Positions 1 to 7,365 of a stretch of 47,288 nt of DNA are shown piece by piece. The first letter of the stretch is position 1. Each line of letters starts with the position of its first letter. Source of the stretch: SVEL01 sp045126215 (lineage in GTDB: Bacteria; Bacillota; Clostridia; Lachnospirales; Lachnospiraceae); the NCBI GenBank assembly GCA_045126215.1, contig JBGVOD010000057.1:1-47288 (forward strand), written 5' to 3'. The notes below the pieces were generated by a model. It saw nothing but the letters and a program-made list of their open reading frames with translations, did not search any database and had not been told where the DNA came from. The position numbers and the translations under genes are program-made.

Positions 1-27
1 TACGTCTAATAATGATACAATAGTCAT

Positions 28-100
28 GAGAGTAGTCTCCTTTATTATGTTTTTTTAGTCGAATCCATTATATCAAAGGAGTCAAGACTACTCTCTTTTT
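28..100 (+). terminator. Terminator-like inverted repeat at window start
   Basis: GAGAGTAGTCT (28-38) and AGACTACTCTC (85-95) form a perfect 11-bp inverted repeat followed by a T run. The loop is long (46 bases) but a further TCC/GGA pairing can close part of it. It probably ends a plus-strand transcript that enters from the left of the window. The long loop makes this less certain than the other terminators here. Confidence 0.5.
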
Positions 101-157
101 TATTTTCTATTTAACTGACAAAATCTTTACTCTATTTTATGGATATATATTTTCTAA

Positions 158-186
158 TTGACAGCTAATTATAATTAGCTTACAAT
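158..186 (+). promoter_or_regulatory. Promoter of the TetR/flavoprotein operon
   Basis: TTGACA (158-163), a 17-bp spacer, and TACAAT (181-186) give a near-perfect sigma-A promoter. The start codon at 220 is preceded by a ribosome binding site AAAGGAG (207-213). The spacer is filled exactly by an 18-bp palindrome, so a repressor bound there would block RNA polymerase. Confidence 0.85.
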
Positions 187-205
187 GAAGCTAATTCAAA
201 TTAGC
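163..205 (+). promoter_or_regulatory. Double operator, probably for the adjacent TetR repressor
   Basis: AGCTAATTATAATTAGCT (163-180) is a perfect 18-bp palindrome between the -35 and -10 boxes. A second copy, GCTAATTCAAATTAGC (190-205), has the same half-site GCTAATT and lies just after the -10 box. The centres are 26 bp apart. Two related palindromes on the promoter of a tetR gene are typical of autoregulation by that TetR. The binding itself is inferred. Confidence 0.8.
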
Positions 206-219
206 CAAAGGAGAATTCT

Positions 220-840
220 ATGAATACAAAACAGCGAATTATCGAGGAATCTTTAACATTATTTTCAGAAAAAGGTTATAGTGATGTGTATGTCAATGAT
301 ATTGCAAAAGCTGTAGGTATAAAAGCACCGTCTCTATATAAGCATTTTAAAAATAAGCAAGAAATATTTAGTGCTATACTCGAAGAATTAAAAGAAAACT
401 ATACGAATTATGCAAGTAATATAGGAATTAATGGAAATAATACAAATTTAGATGCTGATATATATTCAAAAATTTCAGAAGAATCTTTTATAGAAATTGG
501 AAAAAAAATGTTCCTATATTTTCTACACGACAATCATTCAAAATTGTTCAGAAAATTACTTACTATTGAACAATTTCGTGATTCAGAGCTTGCAGACTTA
601 TATTCCAAACAATATTTTTATGAACCTTTGGCTTATCAAAGCGAATTATTTAAATTATTCATTGATACAGGAAAATTTAAACAGGTTGACTCTAAAGTTT
701 TAGCATTACAATTCTATGCTCCTATATATACTCTGCTTACCGTGTGTGACCGTCAGCCAGATAGGGAGCCAGAAGCATTAGAAATGATTGAAGCACATAT
801 ACGACAGTTTAACATCATTTATTCGGAGGACAAACAATGA
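220..840 (+). CDS. TetR/AcrR family transcriptional repressor
   Basis: A 206-residue repressor. The N-terminal 50 residues form the TetR helix-turn-helix: an opening TKQRIIEESLTLFSEKGY helix, then VNDIAKAVGIKAPSLYKHFKNK, the usual recognition helix. The remaining 150 residues are the variable ligand-binding and dimer domain; the ligand cannot be read from sequence. The ATG is preceded by AAAGGAG at good spacing. The stop overlaps the start of the next gene (ATGA), so the two are translationally coupled. Two palindromes on its promoter suggest autoregulation, with the flavoprotein as the regulated target, a common arrangement for redox-stress or xenobiotic sensors. Family call is firm; role is inferred. 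Confidence 0.92.
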   Translation: MNTKQRIIEESLTLFSEKGYSDVYVNDIAKAVGIKAPSLYKHFKNKQEIFSAILEELKENYTNYASNIGINGNNTNLDADIYSKISEESFIEIGKKMFLYFLHDNHSKLFRKLLTIEQFRDSELADLYSKQYFYEPLAYQSELFKLFIDTGKFKQVDSKVLALQFYAPIYTLLTVCDRQPDREPEALEMIEAHIRQFNIIYSEDKQ

Positions 841-1535
841 GAATAACTTTAATACATGGTCAAAACCATATGGGCAGTACTTATCATATTGGCAGGTTAC
901 TTGCAGAACAATTTGAAAATAGTGATATTCAGGAATTTTTCCTTCCGAAAGATTTGAATCACTTCTGTGTTGGATGTTATAAATGTATTGATAATGATGA
1001 GGACTGTCCTTTTTACACTGAAAAAAACAGAATTATGCAGGCTGTAGAAGATGCAGATCTGTTAATTTTCACTACTCCTACATATTGTATGCGTGCTTCA
1101 GCATCAATGAAAGCATTTATAGACCTTACTTTCACATATTGGATGTCACACAGACCAAGAAAATGTATGTTTTCAAAAAAAGCTGTAGTAATATCTACAG
1201 CTGCAGGTTCTGGTGCAAAATCAGCAATTAAGGATATTTCAAACACACTATTTTATTGGGGTGTACCATATATCAAGGAATATGGAATAACTGTACAGGC
1301 AATGAATTGGGAACAAGTATCCGAAAAGAAGAAACAAAAGATAAATGCGAATATTGTAAAATTAGCAAATACTATTCAAAAGTCAAAAATTCATGTTGGA
1401 ATAAAAACAAGATTTATGTTTAACATGATGCGAATGATGCAGCTAAATAACTTTGGTTCAAGTCCAAAGGAAAAGGAATACTGGAATGAAAACGGTTGGT
1501 TAGGTAAGAAAAGACCTTGGAAAAGGGCTCGATGA
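837..1535 (+). CDS. NAD(P)H-dependent FMN oxidoreductase (flavodoxin-fold)
   Basis: A 232-residue flavoprotein of the NADPH-dependent FMN reductase / iron-sulfur-flavoprotein-like superfamily. It opens with a beta strand and phosphate-binding loop (MRITLIHGQNHMGSTYHI), the FMN site of flavodoxin folds. FCVGCYKCIDNDEDC (about residues 43-57) matches the Cys-rich segment of this family. ADLLIFTTPTYCMRASASMK is the second FMN loop. The C-terminal 60 residues are basic and lack a recognised domain. The start overlaps the tetR stop by four bases, so it is the second gene of a two-gene operon. Substrate is unknown; quinone or electrophile reduction is the usual guess for TetR-linked members. Confidence 0.85.
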   Translation: MRITLIHGQNHMGSTYHIGRLLAEQFENSDIQEFFLPKDLNHFCVGCYKCIDNDEDCPFYTEKNRIMQAVEDADLLIFTTPTYCMRASASMKAFIDLTFTYWMSHRPRKCMFSKKAVVISTAAGSGAKSAIKDISNTLFYWGVPYIKEYGITVQAMNWEQVSEKKKQKINANIVKLANTIQKSKIHVGIKTRFMFNMMRMMQLNNFGSSPKEKEYWNENGWLGKKRPWKRAR

Positions 1536-1542
1536 GCCCTTT
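1522..1542. terminator. Bidirectional terminator between convergent genes
   Basis: AAAGGGCTC (1522-1530), a 3-base loop, and GAGCCCTTT (1534-1542) form a 9-bp hairpin that includes the flavoprotein stop codon. A/T runs on both sides suit termination of both the plus-strand operon and the convergent epimerase gene. Confidence 0.75.
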
Positions 1543-1551
1543 CTCTATGCA

Positions 1552-2460
1552 TTAAGCTTTATTAAATTTCTCATCAATATACTGAATTAATGGTTTTTTC
1601 ATTACTTCATTCTGGTGTTCTATATACCACTCATAGCATTCTTTTAATCCATCCTCCATATCTATGGTATCTGGTAATATTTCCTGCTGTTTGCTGACAT
1701 CCAGACAATACTCATAGTTGTAAAAACTAAAATAATTTCTCTGTTCAATATCATCATAAATATTTACAAACTCAGGTGTCTTGTCTAAACATGCGTAACA
1801 CATTGTTACCCATTCTTTTATAGTCACCATAGTAGGATTACCAACATTCATAATATGAGTTTCAGGTTTTGTTTCAATTATGATTTCCATAAGTTTGCAC
1901 AAATCATTTACATGGAAAAACTGAAGTTTCATATCGCCATCCTTTGGCAGATAGAATTTTCTATTATTTAATGCACAATCAAAAACAAAAGCTTCTCTGT
2001 AAACATTATTCATAGGTCCATATAAATAAGGCGGTCTGAGTATGTATGCATCCTTAACTCTTTCTAATAATTCTTTTTCCGCTTCAATCTTATCTGTTCC
2101 ATATTTTCCCCAAAATTTGTTCTGCGACATTTCAGAATCCTCTACAAACGGCTGGGTTCCATATTCAGGATAAACAGCACTGGAACTAATCATAATATAC
2201 TGTTCAAAAGAACCAAGGGCTTCATTCAAATTCACAATATCCGCTTTATTATAAGCTGTAATATCTGCGACCACGTCAAAATGGATGTTTTTAAGCAAGT
2301 CCCCAATATTATTTCTATCTCCATTAATTAATTTTACTCTATTAACCTGAGACTTTGTATTTCGATTGAGAACATATACCTCATATCCTTGTCCGACGAA
2401 ATATTCTGCTACATACTTACTAACAAAAGTAGTTCCACCCGTAACTAAAATCTTTTTCAT
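1552..2460 (-). CDS. NAD-dependent epimerase/dehydratase (extended SDR)
   Basis: A 302-residue extended short-chain dehydrogenase. The N-terminal Rossmann motif reads MKKILVTGGTTFVSKYVA, a variant of TGxxGxxG in which the second and third Gly are replaced. VADITAYN and ISSSAVY are the usual core strands. YGTDK supplies the catalytic Tyr-x-x-x-Lys. LRPPYLYGPMN is the substrate-side loop. Such proteins act on nucleotide sugars or related substrates in the cytoplasm; the specific substrate cannot be assigned. The gene follows the GNAT gene by 10 bases on the same strand and has its own AGGAG site, so the two are probably cotranscribed. It ends at a shared hairpin. Confidence 0.85.
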   Translation of the reverse strand: MKKILVTGGTTFVSKYVAEYFVGQGYEVYVLNRNTKSQVNRVKLINGDRNNIGDLLKNIHFDVVADITAYNKADIVNLNEALGSFEQYIMISSSAVYPEYGTQPFVEDSEMSQNKFWGKYGTDKIEAEKELLERVKDAYILRPPYLYGPMNNVYREAFVFDCALNNRKFYLPKDGDMKLQFFHVNDLCKLMEIIIETKPETHIMNVGNPTMVTIKEWVTMCYACLDKTPEFVNIYDDIEQRNYFSFYNYEYCLDVSKQQEILPDTIDMEDGLKECYEWYIEHQNEVMKKPLIQYIDEKFNKA

Positions 2461-2470
2461 TCTTTTTCTC

Positions 2471-3043
2471 CTAACATTCTGCCTCTAGTTCTATACATTT
2501 CCATTTTTCTCCCAAAATATCATAATAAATATCCTCTTCCATTTGAGTTTCGTTAAATCCTGCTGCCTTATAACAATAATAAGCCGATGGATTATTTTCA
2601 AAAACTCCTAATGTAATCTTTTTTACTTTTAATATCTCAAAAGCATATTTTTTTGCCAGAAGAAGCATTCTTTTTCCGTATCCCTTTCCTCTTTTGTCTG
2701 CATCAACAATTATAAAACCAAATCTCAATACCTGCTGCTCCTTATCAGTATATCTAAGGATAAGATGTCCGACTACTTCATTTCCATCTACAAATGTCAT
2801 AGGATAGAAATTGTCCTCTTCTTCACAATCACCATTCAAATTTATATATTTTTGATTCATCATTTCCGGTGTAAGTGGAAATGTTTCCCACCTATCTGAA
2901 CCCCACTGTCTAAAAGAAAACTCGTCCTTAAACCATGTCACTATCTTTTTTGCATCACAAGGTTTATATGGACGTAATCTCATATTTTCAGATTCTTTCT
3001 CCTGTGCCAAAAAATTCTCATTCTTTTGTAAAACTTTTTCCAT
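2471..3043 (-). CDS. GNAT family N-acetyltransferase
   Basis: A 190-residue protein with a GNAT fold. MRLRPYKPCDAKKIVTWF is the usual first strand and helix. RFGFIIVDADKRGKGYGKRML contains the acetyl-CoA pyrophosphate loop (R/Q-x-x-G-x-G/A, here RGKGYG). ENNPSAYYCYKAAGF is the conserved C-terminal motif. The first 20 residues precede the domain; an internal ATG at residue 21 is possible but its AGGAG lies 15 bases away, so the longer start (AAGG, 11 bases upstream) is kept. Probably first gene of an operon with the epimerase. Substrate unknown. Confidence 0.82.
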   Translation of the reverse strand: MEKVLQKNENFLAQEKESENMRLRPYKPCDAKKIVTWFKDEFSFRQWGSDRWETFPLTPEMMNQKYINLNGDCEEEDNFYPMTFVDGNEVVGHLILRYTDKEQQVLRFGFIIVDADKRGKGYGKRMLLLAKKYAFEILKVKKITLGVFENNPSAYYCYKAAGFNETQMEEDIYYDILGEKWKCIELEAEC

Positions 3044-3165
3044 TATCTTATAAACCTTACTAACGCCATTTGCGTAGTTCCTTTCCCAGAATTTCAGTCA
3101 TATATAAGCAACATATTTGTATTATCCCACGTTATAAAGAAAAATAATGCGTTTCCCAGTTGCAG

Positions 3166-3369
3166 CTATTCCCATGCAAGTACCTCTATTTTCAAATCTG
3201 AAAATTGTTCCTCAATAATTTTTAAAATATTTACTGCATCTGCATTGCTTCTGGCTCCAGCAGGACTATGGTCAATGTACTCTTCCTAAACATGCTCCAT
3301 AATAAAATCAAAATTCTTATTTTCGTATCCTTCTTTGAATAAATTATAAACAATGTCTTTTTCTGTCAT
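3166..3369 (-). pseudogene. Broken SnoaL-like (NTF2-fold) protein
   Basis: Reading from an ATG at 3369 gives MTEKDIVYNLFKEGYENKNF and on to MEHV, then an in-frame TAG at 3286-3288 (codon 28). The same frame continues with EEYIDHSPAGARSNADAVN and IIEEQFSDLKIEVLAWE before a second TAG at 3166-3168. This is the N-terminal half of a SnoaL-like polyketide-cyclase/NTF2 family protein: helix with F-x-x-G-Y, then Y-x-x-H-S-P, then F-x-D-L-x-I-E. The rest of the domain is not recognisable. Two stops and loss of the C-terminal half make it a decaying gene. It accounts for most of the 391-base gap between 3044 and 3434; nothing else was seen there. Confidence 0.7.
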
Positions 3370-3434
3370 CTTTTTCCACTTCTTTTTTATTCTGTGCTCT
3401 TTTTCATTTCTGTTCAAATTATATTTGAGGAAGT

Positions 3435-3695
3435 CTAAACCCTAATAAATTTTGTTGTTATATTAGCATAATCACCTCTTTCTTTACCAACATAAGTTCT
3501 ATAATTTTCTACCCATCTTATTCTGGTATTTGCACCATTTGAAAAAGTATAAGAACTTTCAGAATGAACAAGTGTATTACTAGGTCCTTGAGCTCCACCA
3601 TTATCTTCACCAGTAGTAGTACCGTATATATCTATTGATGAAATTAGTAATATTATTATTAATAATAATGAAAATATATATTTAATTTTTTTCAT
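3435..3695 (-). CDS. Small exported protein of unknown function
   Basis: An 86-residue protein with a clear signal peptide: MKKIK, then a hydrophobic core of Leu and Ile, and probable cleavage near residue 26 (IDIYG-TTTGED). The mature part is only about 60 residues, polar and with no Cys. It has aromatic and basic residues in IRWVENYRTYVGKERGDY. A strong AAAGGAG lies 10 bases before the ATG. It follows another exported or anchored protein by 38 bases on the same strand, so they may be cotranscribed. I do not recognise the family. A secreted peptide such as a bacteriocin was considered, but there is no leader motif or processing gene nearby. Confidence 0.65.
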   Translation of the reverse strand: MKKIKYIFSLLLIIILLISSIDIYGTTTGEDNGGAQGPSNTLVHSESSYTFSNGANTRIRWVENYRTYVGKERGDYANITTKFIRV

Positions 3696-3733
3696 AAATT
3701 ATTTTCTCCTTTATTTTTGTATTTGTAATATTT

Positions 3734-4543
3734 TTACCAATCTTCTTTAATTGGAAGATTTTTTGGATCATATAAACTTACAATTCCATCCCCAGTTCCT
3801 TTTTTAATATTCCAATTTTCATCAAATGTCATAACTAACCAATATTCGTCATTAATACAAACAAAAAAAGTTGGTCTAGATGAAAATAATGAATTCCAAC
3901 TTGCAGTATACATAGTTATATATGGATATAAATTTTCGCCTACTAATTCTTTTACCTCTTTACTTTCATAAAGCATTCTTAAAAATTCTGATTGTTCATT
4001 AGAATTATTGCCATAATTATATAATTTACTTTCTTTAAAATTTAAAGTTCCATCATCATTTAAAACATAAACATTTTCTTTTGGAGCAGAAGTAGTAGTA
4101 TTTTCTTGTCTAGGATTATTAACTTCATCCATAATAGATTCATATTCTTCTTTACTAATAACTTGTCCTGTATAAGGATCACGATACTGTATTTGTGTTG
4201 TAGATTCAGTAGGTTTAATTATATTTTCAGTTTGTGTTTCAATAGGTTTAGTAGCTTCTGTTTGTGGTTGAGTAGGAATTGAAGTTGTAGATTCTTGAGT
4301 AGTAATAATTTCAGTAGTTGTCTCTGTTTCTTTTATAGTTGTTTCATCTTTTTTAGATGTTGTATTTATAGTTGTTTCATTATTAGCATTTACATAATTT
4401 GATTTATAATCAGTTGTATTATTAATATTGTTGTCATCATTATTTGATTCATTTATAAATAATATAATACAGAAAATCATTAAAAAAGTAACAATTGTAC
4501 CCAAAATTATATATATTTGATTTTTATTAAATTTTTTAACCAT
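3734..4543 (-). CDS. Membrane-anchored protein with Thr-rich stalk, unknown function
   Basis: A 269-residue protein starting at an ATG with GAGGT eight bases upstream; an upstream in-frame start at 4624 has no such site. Layout: a short basic N-terminus, one membrane segment (about residues 9-28, ILGTIVTFLMIFCIILF), a low-complexity stalk rich in Thr, Glu and Asn with repeated TTE/TTS units to about residue 115, then a short YRDPYTGQVISKEEYESIM segment. A C-terminal domain of about 100 residues ends in YWLVMTFDENWNIKKGTGDG. The stalk suggests the C-terminal domain is held outside the membrane. Family not recognised. Very AT-rich codon use. Probably in an operon with the small exported gene downstream. 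Confidence 0.65.
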   Translation of the reverse strand: MVKKFNKNQIYIILGTIVTFLMIFCIILFINESNNDDNNINNTTDYKSNYVNANNETTINTTSKKDETTIKETETTTEIITTQESTTSIPTQPQTEATKPIETQTENIIKPTESTTQIQYRDPYTGQVISKEEYESIMDEVNNPRQENTTTSAPKENVYVLNDDGTLNFKESKLYNYGNNSNEQSEFLRMLYESKEVKELVGENLYPYITMYTASWNSLFSSRPTFFVCINDEYWLVMTFDENWNIKKGTGDGIVSLYDPKNLPIKEDW

Positions 4544-4938
4544 AATATCGTACCTCAATAATATAAAATTTTTATTTAAATTATAATAATTTTTGCTTAT
4601 TTTGTCTATTTGTATTGGAAACAATTCTTTTATCTTTTTCTTTTTATAATGATTATAATAATTATTAATTTCATTCTTTTTTTTTAAGAATAGAATCAGA
4701 ATTTAAATAATATATTTATTTCTTCAATTCTAAATATGGTTATTTTATAAAAAGGTTCACTACAATATGAATTTACACTACTCAAACACATTAATGATAA
4801 GTCTTTCTACCTAAAAGACAAACAAATTCTACCCATAACGAATATATGACGTGTGATGGGTAGAAATCTTGTACTATTGTGTCATAGTAAAATTTTGAAA
4901 CATTAATATATGTAATTTGCGCATAAAATCTGTATTTT
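4544..4938. other. 395-base gap, mostly featureless AT-rich DNA
   Basis: The region upstream of the anchored-protein gene is very AT-rich and holds no convincing gene on either strand. It must contain that gene's promoter, but no clear -35/-10 pair stands out. The only structure is the hairpin listed at 4827-4865, plus a small TACTAT/ATAGTA inverted repeat around 4872-4889. Confidence 0.5.
4827..4865 (-). terminator. Probable terminator of the nucleoside phosphorylase gene
   Basis: TTCTACCCAT (4827-4836) and ATGGGTAGAA (4856-4865) form a perfect 10-bp stem with a 19-base loop. It lies about 75 bases after the phosphorylase stop on the minus strand. The trailing bases are T-rich but not a clean run, so this could also be a non-terminating hairpin. 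Confidence 0.45.
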
Positions 4939-5685
4939 CTATATTCTCTTTGCAATTTCTATAGCGATAAGAAGCTTATCCATATCATGATTTGCATTTC
5001 CAAGGCTACAAATATCATATACTGCCTGATCTAACACATCTCCTGTTACGAGGAAATCGTATAATTCAAATCCATAGAAATCACACACTGCCTGAACACC
5101 GGCAAGTTCCATCTCTACAGCTATACAGCCTTCGTTTTTCCTTGCCATAATTTTACCCTTCGTTTCCTGATAAACCGCATCTGTAGTCCATACTTTTCCT
5201 GTCAGATATGGCAATTTCAGTTCTTTAAATATTTTCTCTATTTTGCAGAAGTTTTTAATATCTATGTAATCTGAAGGTTCTGCATAATGATAGCTGAATC
5301 CTTCTTCTCGATAAGTACTTATTGGAATAACATATTTTCCTGTTGTTGCTTCACTATCAAGACTTCCTGCTGAACCAAACATTATAAATTGTGTTGCGCC
5401 AGTAAGCCAATTTACATCTATTACATCAGTTCCAGCCAACGCAGAACCTATATGGCTTAAATATCCAGCAATCTTCATGCCTTCTATCTCAAAAACATAA
5501 ACTGTTTTTATTCCGTTGGCACATTTAATTATTCCTACATCTTCATGCTTATAATTTTCAAGCATATAGTCAAATATTACATCAGAAAACGTAATAATAC
5601 ATTTCTCACATAAATGTTTTTGGTCTCCATAAAAATCCTTTGGTCCAAACATTGACTCAGTTTTATCGTATGCATTTGTTATCAT
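4939..5685 (-). CDS. Nucleoside phosphorylase family protein (PNP/UDP superfamily)
   Basis: A 248-residue protein of the nucleoside phosphorylase/nucleosidase fold. FIMFGSAGSLDSEA (about residues 100-113) is the phosphate/ribose loop of the family. TTDAVYQET and GCIAVEMELAGVQAVCDFYG carry the conserved Glu-Met-Glu ribose-binding region, and VTGDVLD the purine-side Asp. Members split or phosphorolyse nucleosides in salvage. The N-terminus (CEKCIITFSDVIFDYML) differs from classical DeoD or Udp, so the substrate is left open. AGGTG lies 10 bases before the ATG. It stands alone downstream of bcp with a 64-base gap. Confidence 0.85.
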   Translation of the reverse strand: MITNAYDKTESMFGPKDFYGDQKHLCEKCIITFSDVIFDYMLENYKHEDVGIIKCANGIKTVYVFEIEGMKIAGYLSHIGSALAGTDVIDVNWLTGATQFIMFGSAGSLDSEATTGKYVIPISTYREEGFSYHYAEPSDYIDIKNFCKIEKIFKELKLPYLTGKVWTTDAVYQETKGKIMARKNEGCIAVEMELAGVQAVCDFYGFELYDFLVTGDVLDQAVYDICSLGNANHDMDKLLIAIEIAKRI

Positions 5686-5749
5686 ATCTACATATCACCT
5701 ATGATATTTTTTCTTTCATATATTTCATTAACAACTGGATTTATAATTA

Positions 5750-6205
5750 TCATGCCAACTCTTCTAACATCTGTGCTGGATTTTCAGCCGCTTTGACTTT
5801 TCCAAATGCCTTTACTATGATTCCGTCCTCATCTATCAGATAAGTTGTACGAACCACACCCATAGATGTCTTGCCATAATTTTTCTTCTCCTTCCACACA
5901 TCATAAGCCTCAATTATGGTGTGTTCCGGGTCGGACAGCAATGTGAATCCAAGATTATATTTTTCCTCAAACTTCTTATGAGATGCTACGGAGTCCTTAC
6001 TGATTCCTATCACTACTGCTCCTTTTTCCACGAAGTGTGGATATAGTTCACTAAATCCGCATGCCTGCTTGGTACAGCCTGGCGTATTATCTTTTGGGTA
6101 AAAATACAAAACAACCTTTTTTCCAGCATATTCACTCAATGTATGAATTGTTCCATCCTGATCAGGCAATGAAAAATCTGGTGCCTTTGTTCCTACTTCT
6201 AGCAT
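5750..6205 (-). CDS. bcp: Thiol peroxidase of the Bcp/PrxQ type
   Basis: A 151-residue peroxiredoxin, the usual length for Bcp. YPKDNTPGCTKQAC (residues 36-49) carries the peroxidatic Cys44 and the resolving Cys49 five residues later, as in E. coli Bcp (Cys45/Cys50). The opening VGTKAPDFSLPDQDG and the later GISKDSVASHKKF and RTTYLIDEDG are standard for the family. It reduces hydrogen peroxide and organic peroxides in the cytoplasm using thioredoxin. An AAAGGAG site precedes the ATG. It is probably a single-gene unit. Confidence 0.96.
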   Translation of the reverse strand: MLEVGTKAPDFSLPDQDGTIHTLSEYAGKKVVLYFYPKDNTPGCTKQACGFSELYPHFVEKGAVVIGISKDSVASHKKFEEKYNLGFTLLSDPEHTIIEAYDVWKEKKNYGKTSMGVVRTTYLIDEDGIIVKAFGKVKAAENPAQMLEELA

Positions 6206-6252
6206 TTTTTCTCTCCTTTGATATTTTACTTTTTATATCTTTTTGTTTATGT

Positions 6253-6975
6253 CTAATACACCATTTGATTATACATTATTGACTCAACATCAACTACATA
6301 CTGACTATAATCTTTTTCATCTACATAAACAGGTATATGCATCCCCGGTGCCGCGAACATCGATGGATCATTCCACAGATTATCTGATACGTACTTATAC
6401 ACAGTTCCAGTTCTTTCATCTACATAGCTACAATATATAACATATGGATGTGTATTATTCACAGAATACGACCTATTTATATCAAAACCATCAATAACAG
6501 CCATAATTTGTCTTCCCCTCTTTAATAACTTATTTCTCTTATGGTGTTTCTTCATAGACAGTAACATAGAAATTCCACTTATTGATACGAATATAGATCC
6601 AATTGATATCGTAATAATTTCAAATATATGTGGAGCTGATGCCGCCTCTATTTCATATGGATTATCAGGATTACATAATATTTTAATATGCTGTCCCTCT
6701 ATCATTCTACTAGTATATAAAGGTAATTCTACACTATCATAAAACTTACCATCATGTTCAAAAGAAACGTAAACATCATAGTCTGTATCCGTTTTTCCAT
6801 CACTGTTTCTGGTCACAGTTTTTTCAATACGCACGATCTGTGCCATCTCTTCTACTGCAATTTTTTTAAAATTACAGCTGCGGACAAGCATCAATACTCC
6901 AATCATCAAAAAAAACGCACCAATAAACATAAACAAAAATCCTACTACATATCCTGCATTATTCCTTCTTTTCAT
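6253..6975 (-). CDS. DUF3592-type membrane protein
   Basis: A 240-residue protein with two membrane segments: residues about 8-30 (VVGFLFMFIGAFFLMIGVLM) and about 117-140 (FEIITISIGSIFVSISGISML). Each is linked to a beta-rich soluble part. The first soluble part (YDVYVSFEHDGKFYDSVELP, ending in ILCNPDNPYEI) matches the DUF3592 pattern: a membrane helix, then a small domain reading a time-invariant 'YxVxFxxDGK' and 'V.YxPxNP'. The second part (YVIYCSYVDERTGTVYKY, IPVYVDEKDYSQYVVD) repeats the theme. Function of the family is unknown. AAGGGG precedes the ATG and a promoter is listed upstream. Confidence 0.7.
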   Translation of the reverse strand: MKRRNNAGYVVGFLFMFIGAFFLMIGVLMLVRSCNFKKIAVEEMAQIVRIEKTVTRNSDGKTDTDYDVYVSFEHDGKFYDSVELPLYTSRMIEGQHIKILCNPDNPYEIEAASAPHIFEIITISIGSIFVSISGISMLLSMKKHHKRNKLLKRGRQIMAVIDGFDINRSYSVNNTHPYVIYCSYVDERTGTVYKYVSDNLWNDPSMFAAPGMHIPVYVDEKDYSQYVVDVESIMYNQMVY

Positions 6976-7042
6976 AAGTACCCCTTTTTTTAGAAATGTC
7001 TTTATTGTTCTCTAAATCAAATCTTTAGAATTTCTAATTTCA

Positions 7043-7071
7043 ATTTTATTATCACAATATAATAAAGTCAA
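7043..7071 (-). promoter_or_regulatory. Promoter of the DUF3592 gene
   Basis: On the minus strand TTGACT (7066-7071), a 17-bp spacer, and TAAAAT (7043-7048) form a good sigma-A promoter. It would give a leader of about 60 bases before the ATG at 6975. Confidence 0.65.
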
Positions 7072-7096
7072 TAAACCACCGTATTTTATCATTTTA

Positions 7097-7327
7097 CTAA
7101 GTATTCAGCTGTTTTCTTATCCAACTTACTGACATTCTAAGTGCTGCTATTGTCTTTGTCTCCAAAACACACCTTGCGTCATCTCCAATCGCTTTTGAAT
7201 GTCCTATATCCCAAGTAAGCACAAAGCAAGGACTTTCAAGCAGATATTCTATTGCCTTGTGCTCGTACTCCTTATATCCGTCTGTATTTTCAATGGCATT
7301 CCAAACTGCATCTTTACGCACCTCCAT
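7097..7327 (-). pseudogene. Remnant of a xylose-isomerase-like TIM-barrel protein
   Basis: A 76-codon frame that matches only pieces of the AP-endonuclease-2/sugar-phosphate isomerase family. AIENTDGYKEYEHKAIEYLL and PCFVLTWDIGHSKAIGDD are the core barrel strands with the metal-binding Glu and the DIGH motif. They are followed at once by ARCVLETKTIAALRMSVSWI, which is the C-terminal end of such proteins. The segment that should hold the F-H-I-H-D strand is missing, as is the whole N-terminal half. It therefore looks like a gene cut down by an upstream loss and an in-frame internal deletion. It lies 38 bases after the amidohydrolase gene on the same strand. Confidence 0.65.
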
Positions 7328-7365
7328 TTGAATATTTTCTTAAGTATTTAAAACATAGTTTTTTA

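Noticed and set aside
3435..3695. Small exported protein as a lactococcin-972 type or other bacteriocin
   Set aside because: No family motifs, no double-Gly leader, and no processing or immunity transporter next to it.
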